Assembly: GCA_932294295.1 (NCBI GenBank)
Contig: OW028585.1
Location: 27,280,177 to 27,344,176, forward strand
Source of the DNA: Alitta virens
Lineage: Eukaryota > Annelida > Polychaeta > Phyllodocida > Nereididae
Length of the DNA stretch: 64,000 nucleotides
Direction of reading: 5' to 3'
Shown: positions 41,281 to 54,064 of the stretch, one piece after another
Layout of the letters: each line of letters opens with the position of its first letter
How positions within the stretch are numbered: position 1 is the stretch's first letter
Position numbers and translations under genes: made by a program
Notes under the pieces: generated by a model
The model's input: the letters and a program-made list of their open reading frames with translations, nothing else
What the model was told of the DNA's origin: nothing
The model's database searches: none

Positions 41281-42429
41281 TTATGAAGTTGGTAAAATTT
41301 AGAACCTTAGCCACTTTTGAATGACTTAACAGCCTTAATAGTAAGGTGGTCTTTTTAGCGAGGTAAAATACTGTCAATATGACAGTTGAATTCTGAAGTT
41401 GGTCTTATAGTGAGGTGGCTGGCTGTCTTAATAGTGAGGTGATGTTAAATAGAGATGTGATCTTGATAGTGATTTCATTAATTATAGCGGTTTTGACTTT
41501 AATTTTTTAATTTTTATTCAATTGTAATTTAAAATGTAATTTTATTTTGATCTACGAAATGAAGTCAGTTCACAGCCATTTCTTTAAATTTTCTACAGCT
41601 ATTCCGACACTACTAGTCTTTTTATCATCCTTAGCTATGTTTTGAAACTTTTGTTTATATTTATTTTGCTCTCTAGTAAACTTTGTTATAATACCTACCT
41701 TAATATTTCAGTCTTGCGTGCAGTTTAATACAATACACGCTGCAATTTCCTCATTTTGACCTAAAGTCAACCTTTCAACAATGCCTGACTATAAATAATA
41801 CGTATTTTGAAATTGAGGCACGTTTTAGAAAGAGTGTGACATAAATATTTATAGGGAGTAGGAATTCACTGACATTTTAGTCATTCTAAAACTTCGCCAT
41901 TTCTTACGCTAGGTCAATTTTGGGGCGTTTAATTTCCGTGGTTTTATCGAGCTAGGGGCAAGGATTTATTCAAACAGTTGGGGCTCTTTGTTAGCCTATT
42001 CTGGCTTTGTATGAACTTTGGCTTAGAACGTGTGTGGTTTAAATGAGTGGTGCACAGTTGGAACTCTTCACAAGATTACATAACTATTAAGGCCACCTCA
42101 ATATTAAGGTTATTAAGTTATTGATTCAATTTTTTAAGGATCTATTATTACTCTTGCTATTGTATTTTACCTCATTATTAAGACCACCTCACCATTAAGA
42201 TTATTAAATATATCACCAATGCTGGTCTTAATGGGGAGGTTTCACTGTAAAGAGTTTGTTGACAAAAAACTAGTGAAAAAGTTTTAAAGAGGAAATCAGG
42301 TTTTTAGCATTTCTGAGGTTTGCCTGTTATTTGTTGTATATTTCTTCTTGTAAAGTTGATAACTTCTGAATTCCAGTGAACGAAACAAGACTTCAGCAGG
42401 AACTTTGGTCTATCTAATTCCACTGATTA

Positions 42430-42665
42430 ACCAACTAACTGACCGACCGTCTGGCTGACCGACTTATCACCAACACCCTAACCGACTGACTGACCAACTG
42501 ACCGACTGACTGACTGACGTGCTTACTGACTGACCGATTGACTGACCGACCAGCACACCGACGGACTGACCACCCGACTGACCGACCAACTTACCGACTG
42601 GCTGACCGACCAACTGACCGACCAACTTACCGACGTGCTGACCGACCGACCGACTGACCGACGGG
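42430..42665. repeat. (GACTGACC)n-type microsatellite
   Basis: About 235 bp of GACC/GACT units with ACTTACC variants. Confidence 0.95.
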
Positions 42666-42669
42666 CCCT

Positions 42670-43280
42670 CCAACAGAACATTACTTATGCAAGACAATAA
42701 AAAGGAACTTCAGTTTCATTAAAACAATTATTGTGTCATATTTTTATATGTGATCCATGTTAAAATTGTACAGGAAAATACCACATGTAATTACAACATC
42801 GTAACATCATTAAAACATCATCCTATAACTGTCTCAATATGTCAACAATACCTCGTAATATTTAGGGCAAAATGTCACACATTTAACCACCCTAAAACTC
42901 ACATACAACTGAAATACAACTGCAGTACAACAGCTTCAGGTCACTACTACTCAATCTGTTCCCCCCTGCCTTATCTGCACCATGCTTCCCTGAGCGAATG
43001 AATTGATTTGGAATCGCTAGATCCCGGATTAGACTCTGATTGCCTGGCTCAGAAGTAACTGGGCTGGAAGTGAGCTAATAGCGCCCAGGTATTGACTTTG
43101 AATTAAGGAGGACATAAGTAATACGACTGGGTAGTAATTTGTGTTGCTGGCTTACTATTATGATTACTATTTAGTTCAGTGTGACCCACTTCCATCAATT
43201 TGTATCTCAGTAAGTTTCGGAAATATATATTTTTTAACTACTTTGATGCTACTCGCCGGAATAAGTTTACTTAATCATCA
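42670..43280. other. No feature recognised
   Basis: Unassigned non-coding sequence. Confidence 0.4.
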
Positions 43281-43282
43281 GG

Positions 43283-43498
43283 CAAAAGGAAGGAAGGAAG
43301 GAAGGAAGGAGGGAGGGAGGGAGGGAGGGAAGGAAGGAAGGAAGGAAGGAAGGAAGGAAGGAAGGAAGGAAGGAAGGAAGGAAGATGAATCAATATCACT
43401 TACTCAATTAAAATATACCTAACTGATTCCAGAACTGATTGACCGACTGACTGACTGACTGACATGCTGACTGACTGATTGGCTGATTGGCTGATTCA
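43283..43498. repeat. (GGAA)n tract followed by (GACT)n
   Basis: 43283-43385 is GGAA with a short GGGA block. 43438-43498 is GACT/GATTGGCT. Low-complexity frames only. Confidence 0.95.
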
Positions 43499-43499
43499 A

Positions 43500-43925
43500 T
43501 TAATCAATTAAATCAACAAACTGTATAGTTATTTGATTACATTCGTGCCATGTAATTGGTCAATTTAACTAAAATTCTCACTTCATATACAAATTGGTTT
43601 ACTGGCCTCGCTCTACAAATGCAGACACCATGTCTTCGTTGCGACCCTGTGTGTGAGTGATAGAGAGTTCATATGCTGTATATGCAATACAACTGATCAT
43701 GTGCACAGAGTTTGTATTGGTAAGAGTGTTTGCCTGAAAATCTAAAATTGGACATAGAATGATGTGAGTTATTTCATGAATTAAGGTTATGTCGAAAAAA
43801 CTTATATTTCTTATTATTGAAGATTTTGGCATTACTTTAGAAATATACATCACTTTGTCAATGACCATAGATACCTTACCGCATATATATTTAAACACAG
43901 GTCAATAAATGAAATAAGATAGGAA
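43500..43925. other. No feature recognised
   Basis: A minus frame at 43599-43898 is open for 99 codons without a recognisable domain. Confidence 0.4.
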
Positions 43926-44547
43926 GGGTGACAATGAACAAAACATGCAATACTCTGCAAACTAATGAGTGTACCTGTAAAAAATTGTTAACAAAACTAA
44001 CATTATTTGCACAATTTCCGTGAGGCAATAATAAAATAATTTAGAAGTCTCAAACTGTGATGTTAATATCTTAACAAGATCTCATTCAAATGACATTAAG
44101 ATAATTATTAAGATTTATTTTGAAATATTAGTTTAGATTTAATCAAGTCTGGTCTGTCATGATGATACAGTTAAGACTAAATATGTTTCGGATCATAATA
44201 ACTCAATAAGTCTGATAACATTCACGTGAGTCAATTAGCTGATGAAAACTTCCTCGTAATTTCACATCAAAGCATCATATAAGGCAATTCTCCATCCTCT
44301 GAAATTAGATGTTATTAAATTTCTAACATTCCACATTCAAGATTCATCGCCATGGGAGTCATTAAGTGTAATTTAATGGATTTTAAAGGCATTAATTTAA
44401 TCTTATTCCAATCAGAATTCACGCCAAATGTGTTTCGCTATTATTCCCATCGTTTCCATTAACAGGTTAACCGCATGAGTAAGATTATTGTCTCCCAGCA
44501 GAAATTCGCATCTGTTATTTAATGCGTTTCAACCTAAGGATTTAGGT

Positions 44548-44784
44548 TTCACACCTCATTTATCCAAAGAATGCTTCATTAATTTCCCCCTAATTACTTC
44601 TAGATACCCCAAAGCAATTAAGAAAACCCTAAATATCAAGATAAACCCACATTGGAGGCTATTGATTTTCACACCTCGTTTATCCAGGGGGTGCTTCATT
44701 AATTTCCCCCTAATTACTTCTAGATACCCCTTAGCAATTAAGAACACCCTAAACATCAGGATGAACCCACATTGGAGGCTTGAG
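44548..44784 (+). repeat. Local tandem duplication within copy A (two units of about 118 bp)
   Basis: TTCACACCTC..TTATCCA... and GCTTCATTAATTTCCCCCTA ATTACTTCTAGATACCCC occur twice. Copy B (49372-49487) has one unit, closer to the second. Confidence 0.93.
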
Positions 44785-45114
44785 CATCAATTTGTATTCA
44801 TTTTGTCATTGCTTTGGAATTTATCAGTTTGCATTGAGGCTAAACGTTCCAGACGATTTAACATAAGCAGCCGGATTTAAGGGATTTGTCGGATTGTAGG
44901 ATTATTAATATTAGCAAATTGGGTCATTTTCCCTTTTTGACTTAAGAGGGATTGAATTATAATATCCTGTGATTTTCTTATGAAAGAATGCGTTTTGTGG
45001 AGGCATTTGATATTGGGGACACATTTATGCACATTTAAAAGAATTTGAGAAATGAAATTGGAATAATACATTTTAACTATCATAGAGTCAAAGGTCCCCA
45101 GAAATCCTGATCTA

Positions 45115-45285
45115 TTAATGACATCTGTGCCTGATGTTGGTTGCTTAAGATATTAATCTGTGCCTGTGCAAGTCAATATCCCACCAAAGTGGTTAATGTG
45201 TAACTCAAAAACCTTATCATGTTGTCATGTGTGCCCCTGGCAGCTGGTCATATAAGCTGACTGATCAGCTATGTCTATGTTACTG
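45115..45285 (+). mobile_element. Old SINE-1B within duplication copy A
   Basis: CTGTGCCTGTGCAAGTCAAT ATCCCACC, GGTTAATGTGTAACTC, CCTTATCATGTTGTCATGTG, GGCAGCTGGTCATATAAGCT. The counterpart at 49845-50000 shows it predates the duplication. Confidence 0.75.
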
Positions 45286-47639
45286 AGTTGAATGCCAATT
45301 GGGATGACAGACCTATGGGATCAACTGATTTGAGTCTGACATTCAATATTCTGTCACCACTTGACAAAACTAGTAAATGCACACCAAACTAGAAATTTAC
45401 ACTAAGTTCTCAAATAAACATCCCTTTAGCCATCTGTAGTGCTTAAAGCAATTGTTACAGTATGTTATTTGATAGTGAAACCAAACAACGTCATTTTAAC
45501 AGACTAAAGCCTGAAGAAGTCACAATCTTCAGTATAAAGAAAAACTATTTCTCACAGAAAATTTAATTCATTTCTTTTGCAGCCATTACGAATCAAGTAT
45601 CACTTTGTCAACTCAATTATCCGCTAGTGTTGCTTCAATTGAAGACGATTGTTGAAAGCAAATCATTTTTGAATTATTACATTGAATTCCTTTCAGCTGT
45701 GAGGATTAAATTTGCTTTTAAAGACTTAAGATCCTCGTTTATCATGGAAACTGCAGTTGCAGATGGATCATTTTCATTGACTCAGTGTCCATGTTTTACG
45801 CCAAAGAGAGAACTACGAGACACGTCTGGGAAATTTAACACTAATACATGCGCAATGAATTATCATTCAGATAATGCTAGTGGTGGGCTCATCTGAGTGA
45901 AATGCAAAACAGTGACTTGTTTTATATCTTATACATAGGCCCTGAAATTAAATATCAGGCATTATTGGCTCAGTGTATGGAAGAATTAAACATCAGTCTT
46001 GCTTGAAAATGGCTAAACCTGATTACAAATTGTATATTTGTTGTACTGTATTTGTAAAAAGTATAGTTGCTCATCTAAGTGGGTCACACTGAATGACCAT
46101 TGATGTGACTGTATATCATCTATCAATTGACTAACACTTCAAAGTGTCCTAGGCGTCCCTATGGCAATAGTGGTGGCACTGTGGGTGAAGATCTCAAACC
46201 AAAGTGGCCAACACAGGTCTGCAAAATGTCCACTCTAGCTATATCTCTGTAGCTCTCCCATACCCAGCACAGATGTAAGTAACTTTTCAGGCAAAACTGC
46301 AGTCGAACACTTTCACTTTGAGATACCCTAAGTGATAGGCTGAATGTTTTGGCCAACAAAGACAGAACATTGTTATATATAAATATTATTTGTAATGTGA
46401 CCGAAATGCATACATGTGCATGGAGAAATACAAATCTGAAAATATATAGGCAGAATGTATTTGTTGTTGAAATAAACATTGGTATCCTACGCATAGAAAT
46501 CTATTTTCACTGAACAAGAAACACAGACATTTGGATGTGAAGGAAACATTGATCATGTTGTCAATAGGATTGATAGCAGACCGGTTAATGGTTTTATCAC
46601 CATTTCATTGCCCTCTGTAACAATAGATCCTTGCTTGCAACAGGCAATAACACAAATTCCAGCTATTTGCACGTTTTTTCCCCCCTTGTTCTCTTTGTCC
46701 AATGTGCTGTCCAATGATTAGCAATAGTTTCACGAGTTTTACTCTTTCTAGCACAATTCAGTAAGCACAATACAGTAAGGTCCAAAAATACCTTAATGTT
46801 GGCTCAAACGGTGTGTTTTGGAATGTCTTTATCCGTGACAAATTCCAAGGAGGTTTTATCTGGGGAAAATTAACAAAGCAACTGCTATCAACCCTTCAAT
46901 ATGACCCAGCAGAACATTGCCACTGAGGATGTATTAAAGTATCGTCATTTGAAAGAACATACCAGGAAAGTGTGACGAATGATCAATCCTTTGAATTTCC
47001 TACATTCTTTCTAATTTTCTTATTTTGGTCTTTCTCTTACATGACTTTGCGTTTTTTCCTATTTTTCCATTTCTTACTCTTCTTAAGAGTTCTTTAGCAC
47101 TGCAGCTCCCAGAACTATTTCTATGCCATTTCTTACTTTTTTTTCTTGCAGAAAAAATTTTTTAGTCATTCTTTTGTACTTTTCACCATCCATTAATGTT
47201 TCCTTGGAGCTAGCAGTTGGCATGTCAAGCTGTCAAGATGTTCAATGTGGCCACAAACCTGAGCTTGCCTTTAGACTAAGGTTTGGAAACCATTGTCTGG
47301 ATTATTTAAGTGTTTAAGCACCTTATTATTAAGCAGACATATTTCCCAGCCAACATTTTTACAAGATACCTTGCTTGCCAAAGGTATTTGTCAATGCCAC
47401 CATTTTTACATGTAAATATAATAAATCATAGTAAACAATGATAAAATGAAAGTATTTTCCATTTATACACCATACATCTAAGGAATGAAATTCAGTGACA
47501 TTATATATGCCCTCATGGGTGGCTTATGTTTCCTTTTATGATGTCTATGTTGTAAAGTGCATGCCAATAAATAGGTAATGAACACAAATCCATCAGAAGT
47601 ACTGGTATTTTGTCATGTTATTTTTTAATAAACATTATG

Positions 47640-48125
47640 TTCAGATTATCGTCATCTGTAGCAGCTAGGAGCAACAACTTTTTTATATCTGGCGTCTAGA
47701 CCTATGACACAATAGATCTATAACTGATATGGTTTGTTTCAATGCCAGGTATTGTTACAAACGCTAGGTTGATTGGGTGAAAATAATAAGGTCAAGGACC
47801 TGGGCGGGTAGTCTTGCGGACTCTTTGACGGGTTCTTCATAACTGAACAACCCGTTGGGGAGCCTGTTCACTTATTTTAATGTATTCGACCCAGAAAGGC
47901 TCATGCACCACTAACCTAGGCAGTATTCACCTTAATTTTGGGTTAAAATCCTTGGTTACAACTTCCAAAGTTTATAAATGAAAGATTTAGGCATAATTGA
48001 ACTTGTAACTATGGAGTATCACTGTAGTAAAGAAAGTAAACACATCGCTTGTTCACTGCTCAGGCGAGCTATTTATAGAACACAGAGCCTACACTTAAAA
48101 AAACAACACTACAAATCACAACCAG
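47640..48125. other. Spacer between the duplicated segments; no feature recognised
   Basis: Unassigned sequence. Confidence 0.4.
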
Positions 48126-48127
48126 AT

Positions 48128-48215
48128 TTGTTGACACAGTGAATAGAGTGCTCGCAATGATGAGTGTGGTGACACTGTAGTGACAGTGGTTCAAATCCAG
48201 CACAGTTAATTTTTT
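48128..48215 (+). mobile_element. tRNA-like head of an unidentified SINE
   Basis: ACACTGTAGTGACAGTGGTT CAAATCCAGCAC has a box-B-like GGTTCAAATCC followed by T-rich sequence. It does not fold convincingly as a tRNA gene. Confidence 0.3.
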
Positions 48216-48755
48216 TTTCTTTCAAATATGACTGTTAATTAATTTGTAAGGACAAGCAATTCTTTCCAAATTCCTACTATCCTGACGATTACAAAATCAT
48301 GATAATTCACACAAGTGTCTGAAGTGAGCTGTAGACTAGACCAGTTACCATATTTTAGCAAATTTTTGATGAAGTCCTTCATTACCACTTTGAAAATGCA
48401 TAAATTAAATTTTTTGTATATTTCATAGTGGAGCTTTATTGCATAACAAGATGATTTGTCAAGCCTCTGATTAGCATTATGATATCCACACCATTTTATG
48501 CACATCATATCATTACTTTTTTTTTCATAGTATTATATCTAGTATTACATGTAATGATTGCATCTATTTGTTCATCTTTTCATTTATTGCTGATATTAAT
48601 GAAAAGTTATGTTTCCAGCAGTACAATTGAGCTTTTACTAAGAAAAACTCATACATAACTTGCTGAAAGTGGACATGCATGTGAGTTACATTATGGATAT
48701 TATTGTTAGGTGCTTTTTGACAAATGGTGTTACAGTCAAAGTATACATTTCAACA
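48215..48755. other. No feature recognised
   Basis: AT-rich non-coding sequence. Confidence 0.4.
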
Positions 48756-49844
48756 TAGCAGAGCACAATGAATCATATGCACAGTACTTATGTGCTTATG
48801 AGTGTAAAAAATTGTCAACACAAGGAATGTTTAGTATTATGGCTATTATTTACACTAATTCCGGTAGTAGGCCACAACAAAAATTTTAGAAGCCTCAGAC
48901 TGTGATTTTGATATGACATTTAGATAATTATTTTGATTTATTTTGAAATATTAGTTTAGATTTAATCAAGTGTGATCTGTCATAATGCTACAATTAAGAC
49001 AAGATGTGTTTCTGATCATAATAATTCAATAAGTCTGATAACATTCACATTCCCAATTTTCATGTCTATCAGCTGATGAAAACTTCCTAGCAATTTCACA
49101 TCGAGGCATAAGGGAATTCTCCATTCTTTGAAATTAGATGCAGCTATTAAATTTCTGACATTCCACATTCAAGATTCATTGCCATGGGAGTCATTAAGTG
49201 TAATTTAATGGATTTTAAAGGCATTAATTTAATCGTAGTCCAATCAGAATTCACACCAAATGTGTTTCGCCATTATTCCCATCATTTCCATTAACAGGTT
49301 AACCGCATGAGAAAGATTATTGTCTCCCGGCAGAATTTCGCATCGGCGTTTAATGCGTCTTAACCTAAGGATTTTCACACCTCGTTTATCCAGGGGGTGC
49401 TTCATTAATTTCCCCCTAATTACTTCTAGATACCCCATAGCAATTAAGAACACCCTAAACATCAGGATGAACCCACATTGGAGGCTTGAGCATCAATTTG
49501 TATTCATTCTGTCATTGCGTTGGAATTTATCAGTTTGCCTTGAGGCTAAACGTTCCAGAGGATTCTCCGTAAGACCCTGGGATTTAAGGGATTTGGAATA
49601 TTTTGGGTTATTATGGGAGAATTGGGTCATTTTTTTCCTTTTGACTTAAGAAGGATTAAAATATAATCTGCTGTGATTTTCGAATGGAAGAATGTATTTT
49701 GATGAAGACTTATAATAAAGACATAATGTATTGCGCATTTACCATCAAAAATAGTGGGAAATGAAGTTGATATAATGCATTAGAACTATCAAACAGTTAA
49801 AGGTGCCAGTTATATTTTTTGAATCTTGTTCTGTGGACTAAATT

Positions 49845-50000
49845 GCAACTGGATGTCATCGCCTGCCATGTTAAATTTTTGGTGTCTTTCAATCGGTGTG
49901 AGTGCAAGTCAATACCCAACCCGTGCGGTAAATGTAAAACTCCAGAGTATTATCATCATCATGTTTGCCACCTGGTAGCTGGTCACAATAGCTGACGGCT
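49845..50000 (+). mobile_element. Old SINE-1B within duplication copy B
   Basis: GGATGTCATC, GAGTGCAAGTCAATACCCA, GCGGTAAATGTAAAACTC, CACCTGGTAGCTGGTCACAA. Same place as 45115-45285 in copy A. Confidence 0.7.
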
Positions 50001-51059
50001 AATCATTAAAATGATACAAACATACTGTAGTTATTATGTCTATGTCATTGAGCTGACTACCGTTGTGATGGGACAGACTGGCAAAGAACCAATGGGACAC
50101 TGATGAGACAAACTGATTTGAGTGTACAACAAGCTCTCAAGTAAATTCCTTCTAGCCATCCCTAGCACTTAAAACAATTGTTACAGTATGTAATTTGATA
50201 GTGAAATTAAACAACGTCAAGTCGATCAGACTTAAACCGGAGAGGACGGACTAATAATTAAGTAATCTTAATCATTCCATTTGCAGCCATTAGGAATCAA
50301 GTATCATTTTGCAAAGTCAATTATCCGGCGTGTATTGCTTTTATTGAAGACGATTGTTGAAAGCAAATCATCTTTGAATTATTTCAGAGGGGATTACTTT
50401 GAAATCCTTTCAGCTCCAAGCAGCCTGTGAGGATTAAATTTGCTTTTAAAGATTTTAGTTTCTCGTTTATCATCGAAACAGCCTTTGCTGCAGATGGGAT
50501 AATTTTCATTGACTCAGGGTCCAGTTTCTATCTCAAATACACAAAATTCAAGTAGATTGAGGAAAGGGTACATTTAACATGTGAGAGCACTTTAACACCA
50601 TTATGCTCTGAAAGGTTATTAGTTTAGCTAAAACCCCACATTAGTACACTGTTATTGTTAACCTTATTTAAACTTTAAAATTTGTGAACTGTCTTATGAC
50701 TTAAGCACATGCCCTTAAATAAATATCTGTTCAGAATTAAATATCAATTTGCGGTCTAAATGGAAAACCTTGTCGATGTGCTGTCCAGCCTAATATTTTT
50801 TTAAATATTGATAATATTAATAAAAAAATAAAAATAAAAGGGTCTTAATCTATTTACTTGTAGCATTCTGTAAACAGCTGTAGCTGGATTGTTTGGTTAA
50901 GGTATTGCGGTGGTTTAGCTCAGTTTAGCTTGTAAACAACAACCTACAGTATATAAACCAAAATAAATGTCCACTTAGTTTTTTTGTCTTATTTTTCACA
51001 TGATATTATATATAATGTAGAAGCACAAAATAGATATGAAAAAGATATAAATGTTACCA

Positions 51060-51350
51060 AAAAAAAAACTTCCTAACTCATGGAAAGCCCCTCTCTGTAC
51101 AAATTAACTTTGCAATGATAATTCTGTTTTGCCACTTTGTCATCATTATAGCCATTTGTTACGGTCACACAGAAGCGGAAATCTCAATGGAGAATGTAGC
51201 AAAACTACTATTGTTTTTATCAGGTAGAAAGTTGGGCTCTGACTTGTTGCTAACATTTCTGTTCATTGTGCTCTGCTCCCATCATGTTTGTCAAAATATG
51301 CCCAAAAAACAAATGGACATTAATTATGGATCCTAGTATAATTCAGCTTC
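51060..51350. repeat. Dispersed repeat inserted in copy B
   Basis: CTCAATGGAGAATGTAGCAA, CTGACTTGTTGCTAACAT and TGGACATTAATTATGGATCC match 3990-4295; copy A has no counterpart. Confidence 0.7.
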
Positions 51351-51571
51351 TAATCAATGTGGCTATGCAGTGTGGTTTCATTGACTTATACTTCAAGTTC
51401 TGCACTTTAAAGTCATGGCACCTCATGGCAAGGGTGGTAACACTGTGGGTGAAGACTTAGAACCCCAGTGGCCAACACAGGGCTCTGCGCAATGCATGTG
51501 CCTGTCTAGCTATCCCATACCTAACACAGACGTGATATGACTTTGCAGGTTAACATGTTGTTCAATAATAT

Positions 51572-51705
51572 CACTCACTCACTCACCCACTCACTCACTC
51601 ACTCACTCACTCACTCACTCACTCACTCACTCACTCACTCACTCACTCACTCACTTACTGACTAGCTGACTCACTCACTCACTCGCTGACTCACTACTTT
51701 AAGAT
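51572..51705. repeat. (ACTC)n microsatellite, only in copy B
   Basis: About 130 bp; the equivalent point of copy A (about 46.3 kb) lacks it. Confidence 0.95.
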
Positions 51706-53229
51706 GCCCTAAATAACAGGCTGCATGCCAAGCCAACAAAAACGGAACATCGTTAAATTTATTGTTCTTAGTGTGACAGACTGGTCTCTGCATCCTCACT
51801 GAAATCACGTCGTCTCAGTGCACCCTGATAACAAATTGGGGTAAACATTGCCCAACCCGGCGCCGGGATTTGGGGCACTGTAGGGTTAGACCGGGTGCAA
51901 ATGTGTGGAATCTAACCCCCAATTGGCTGCTGCCTGTTTAGGTCAATGCATATGCATGACATCCAACTTCAGGCCAGCCTTGTGAATAGCGGTTGTTCAT
52001 TATGCATAGCTACCTCTGCGGTGGGAGAATGGGTATCTGGACAGGCATCAGAAAAATACAAATTTGACAAATATATATTGCCAGAAAGTATTGTTGTTAG
52101 CACCACAAACATCGGTATCCAACACATGGGAATCTATTTTCACTAAGCAAGAAACACAGACATTTGGATGTGAAGGAAAGAGTAATCACATTGTAAATAG
52201 GATTGATAGCACACAGATTAATGGTTTTATCACCATCTCATTGCCCTCTGTAACAATAGATCCTTACTTGCAACAGGCAATAACACAAATTCCAGCTATT
52301 TGCACGTTTTTTTCCCCCTTGTTCTCTCTGTCCAATGTGCTGTCCAATGATTAGCAATAGTTTCACGAGTTTTACTCTTTCTAGCACAATACAGTAAGGT
52401 CCAAAAGTACCTTAATGCTTGCGGAAACAGTATGTTTTGGAATGTTTTCCCAATGACGAATTCCCAGGATGTTTTAATGTGGAGGACAAGAACAAAACAT
52501 CTACTTTCAACCTTTACATATATCTTGACATTGCCACTGATGATGTATTGACGTTAGCCTTTCGAAAGAACATACCATAAACGTGTGACGAATGATCAAT
52601 CCTTTAAGTTTCGTACATTCTTTCTACTTTTCTATTTTGGTCTTTCTCTTACATTATTTCGGGCTGTATCCCTATTTTTCTATTTCTTACACTTCTTAAG
52701 TTCTTTAACACAGGAGCTGCCAGAACTATTTCCAAGCTATTTCTGACCTTTCATTTTTCAGTCATTGTTGTGTATCTTTCACCATCCACTAATGTTTCCT
52801 TGGAGCTAGCAGTTGGCATGTCAAGCTGTCTAGAGGTTCAATGTGGCCATAAACCTGAGCTTGCCTTTAGACCAAGGTTTGGAAAATATTGTCTGGACTT
52901 GTTTATGTTATTGCTTTAAATTTAAACACCTTATTTTCTAACCACATACATTTCCTAGACAATATATGTATATATTTTACAAAATACAGTGTTTGCCAAA
53001 GGTATTTGCTAAAAATAAAATTTTAACTTGTATATTTTAAAGTAGACAGTGATACAATGAAAGCATTTACCATTGATATGCAATATATTTAATCAATGAA
53101 ATGAAGTAACATGTCAGCCCTCATGCTGGATTTATGTCTCCTTGTGTGATGTCTATATTGTAAAACTACCTGTCAATAAAGACAGGATAAATAATTATTA
53201 ATATCTCATGTTTAGTTGTTTTACTTAAA

Positions 53230-53795
53230 AATATATATCCATCAGAAATTGTGTTATTTTTCACTATCCTATCATAACGATAAATATCAGCAACACGTTA
53301 TAATACAATACATGTGAAAGGTCTCGACTTTGACAGATTTAGTTAAACAACAACAATTTTATATCTCAAATTTTGATTATATTTGCTCCTCAGTTACTAA
53401 TTGGACCATTCGTATTCCAGTTGCTGAATTTCTCACTGATACCAGATGTTTATTGTCAGATTCCATGTATAAGGCAAATCTTGAAAGCACAGCAGATGAA
53501 GTTAGACATATCAGGTTGCCGTGGGAGAGGCAGATTGCCTTTAATTGCGATGTTCTGTGTCTTTCCTGATGCGTCTCCATGACTCCAGTGTCTTGTTGGT
53601 AGAGCGCAGTTAATCGAGTGAAACTGACAGAGAGATAAAGGGCCTATAGACAAACACAGATATCTGTTGGACAAGGTGAAACAGTGCTGCATAACTAAAA
53701 TACATCAAACTTGGTATCATGGATAATGTAAAGAAGTTTCAAATGTACTGTTCTACGTCTAAAATTGTCATTGATAAAGATTTAACTTTTGACAT
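53230..53795. other. No gene recognised
   Basis: 53380-53640 is less AT-rich, with overlapping short frames on both strands and no domain. Could be a regulatory element or unknown exon; no splice-based case could be built. Confidence 0.35.
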
Positions 53796-54060
53796 CGGTA
53801 GCTGGGTGGTCACGTGGTAAGATGCTTGCCTTCTCCTCCTTAAGACCCAGGTTCAATTCTGGGCCCAGGCACCCTTTATGAGTAACTTTCCAGCTGGATG
53901 TTGTTCGGGTAAGACATTAAATTGGCGGTACATTGTACTCTGAAGCTCTGCAGAGGCAAGTGAAAGATCCCACCCATGGGGTAAATGTGTAACATGGGCG
54001 GACTCTTATCTCTCACCTCATCAATCAACCTTTGATAGCAGTAATATTTAGCTGGCTATA
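53795..54060 (+). mobile_element. SINE-1A copy, full length
   Basis: tRNA-like head TAGCTGGGTGGTCACGTGGT with box B GGTTCAATTCTGGGCCC, body GACATTAAATTGGCGGTAC, CCCATGGGGTAAATGTGTAA, CACCTCATCAATCAACCTTT. Confidence 0.9.
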
Positions 54061-54064
54061 CTAT

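Larger units (their letters stand above)
40047..42249. mobile_element. Probable 2.2-kb non-autonomous DNA transposon with GAGGTGGTCTTAATAGT subterminal repeats
   Basis: Left end TACAGTTGATCCACTCTTTA AGACCA and right-end complement TACAGTGAAACCTCCCCATT AAGACCA. Both arms repeat TTAAGACCACCTCACTA-type units, inverted between arms. Inside are a 240-bp element (40620-40860) and a SINE-1A (40985-41280), so these inserted later. Confidence 0.7.
43930..47640. repeat. Segmental duplication, copy A (about 3.7 kb)
   Basis: Pairs block by block, same order and orientation, with 48760-53200. Shared blocks include CCATGGGAGTCATTAAGTGT, TTAATGGATTTTAAAGGCAT, AACAGGTTAACCGCATGAG, AGACGATTGTTGAAAGCAAA, CAACAGGCAATAACACAAAT and CCTTGGAGCTAGCAGTTGGC. 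Short frames do not stay open in both copies, so it is treated as non-coding. Confidence 0.93.
48760..53200. repeat. Segmental duplication, copy B (about 4.4 kb)
   Basis: Second copy of 43930-47640. Longer because of an inserted dispersed repeat (51.06-51.35 kb), an (ACTC)n array (51.57-51.70 kb) and about 250 bp around 51.8-52.05 kb that I do not find in copy A. Confidence 0.93.

Noticed and set aside
44488..44880. 130-codon frame, with a similar frame in duplication copy B (49320-49649)
   Set aside because: Tempting because both copies stay open, but differences between copies include amino-acid changes as readily as silent ones, the minus strand is equally open, and there is no domain. 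Conserved non-coding DNA is the simpler reading.
45627..45896. 89-codon frame in copy A
   Set aside because: The matching frame in copy B has stops within the first codons.
53330..53692. Short overlapping frames on both strands
   Set aside because: No domain, no consistent splice model; listed only as unassigned sequence.
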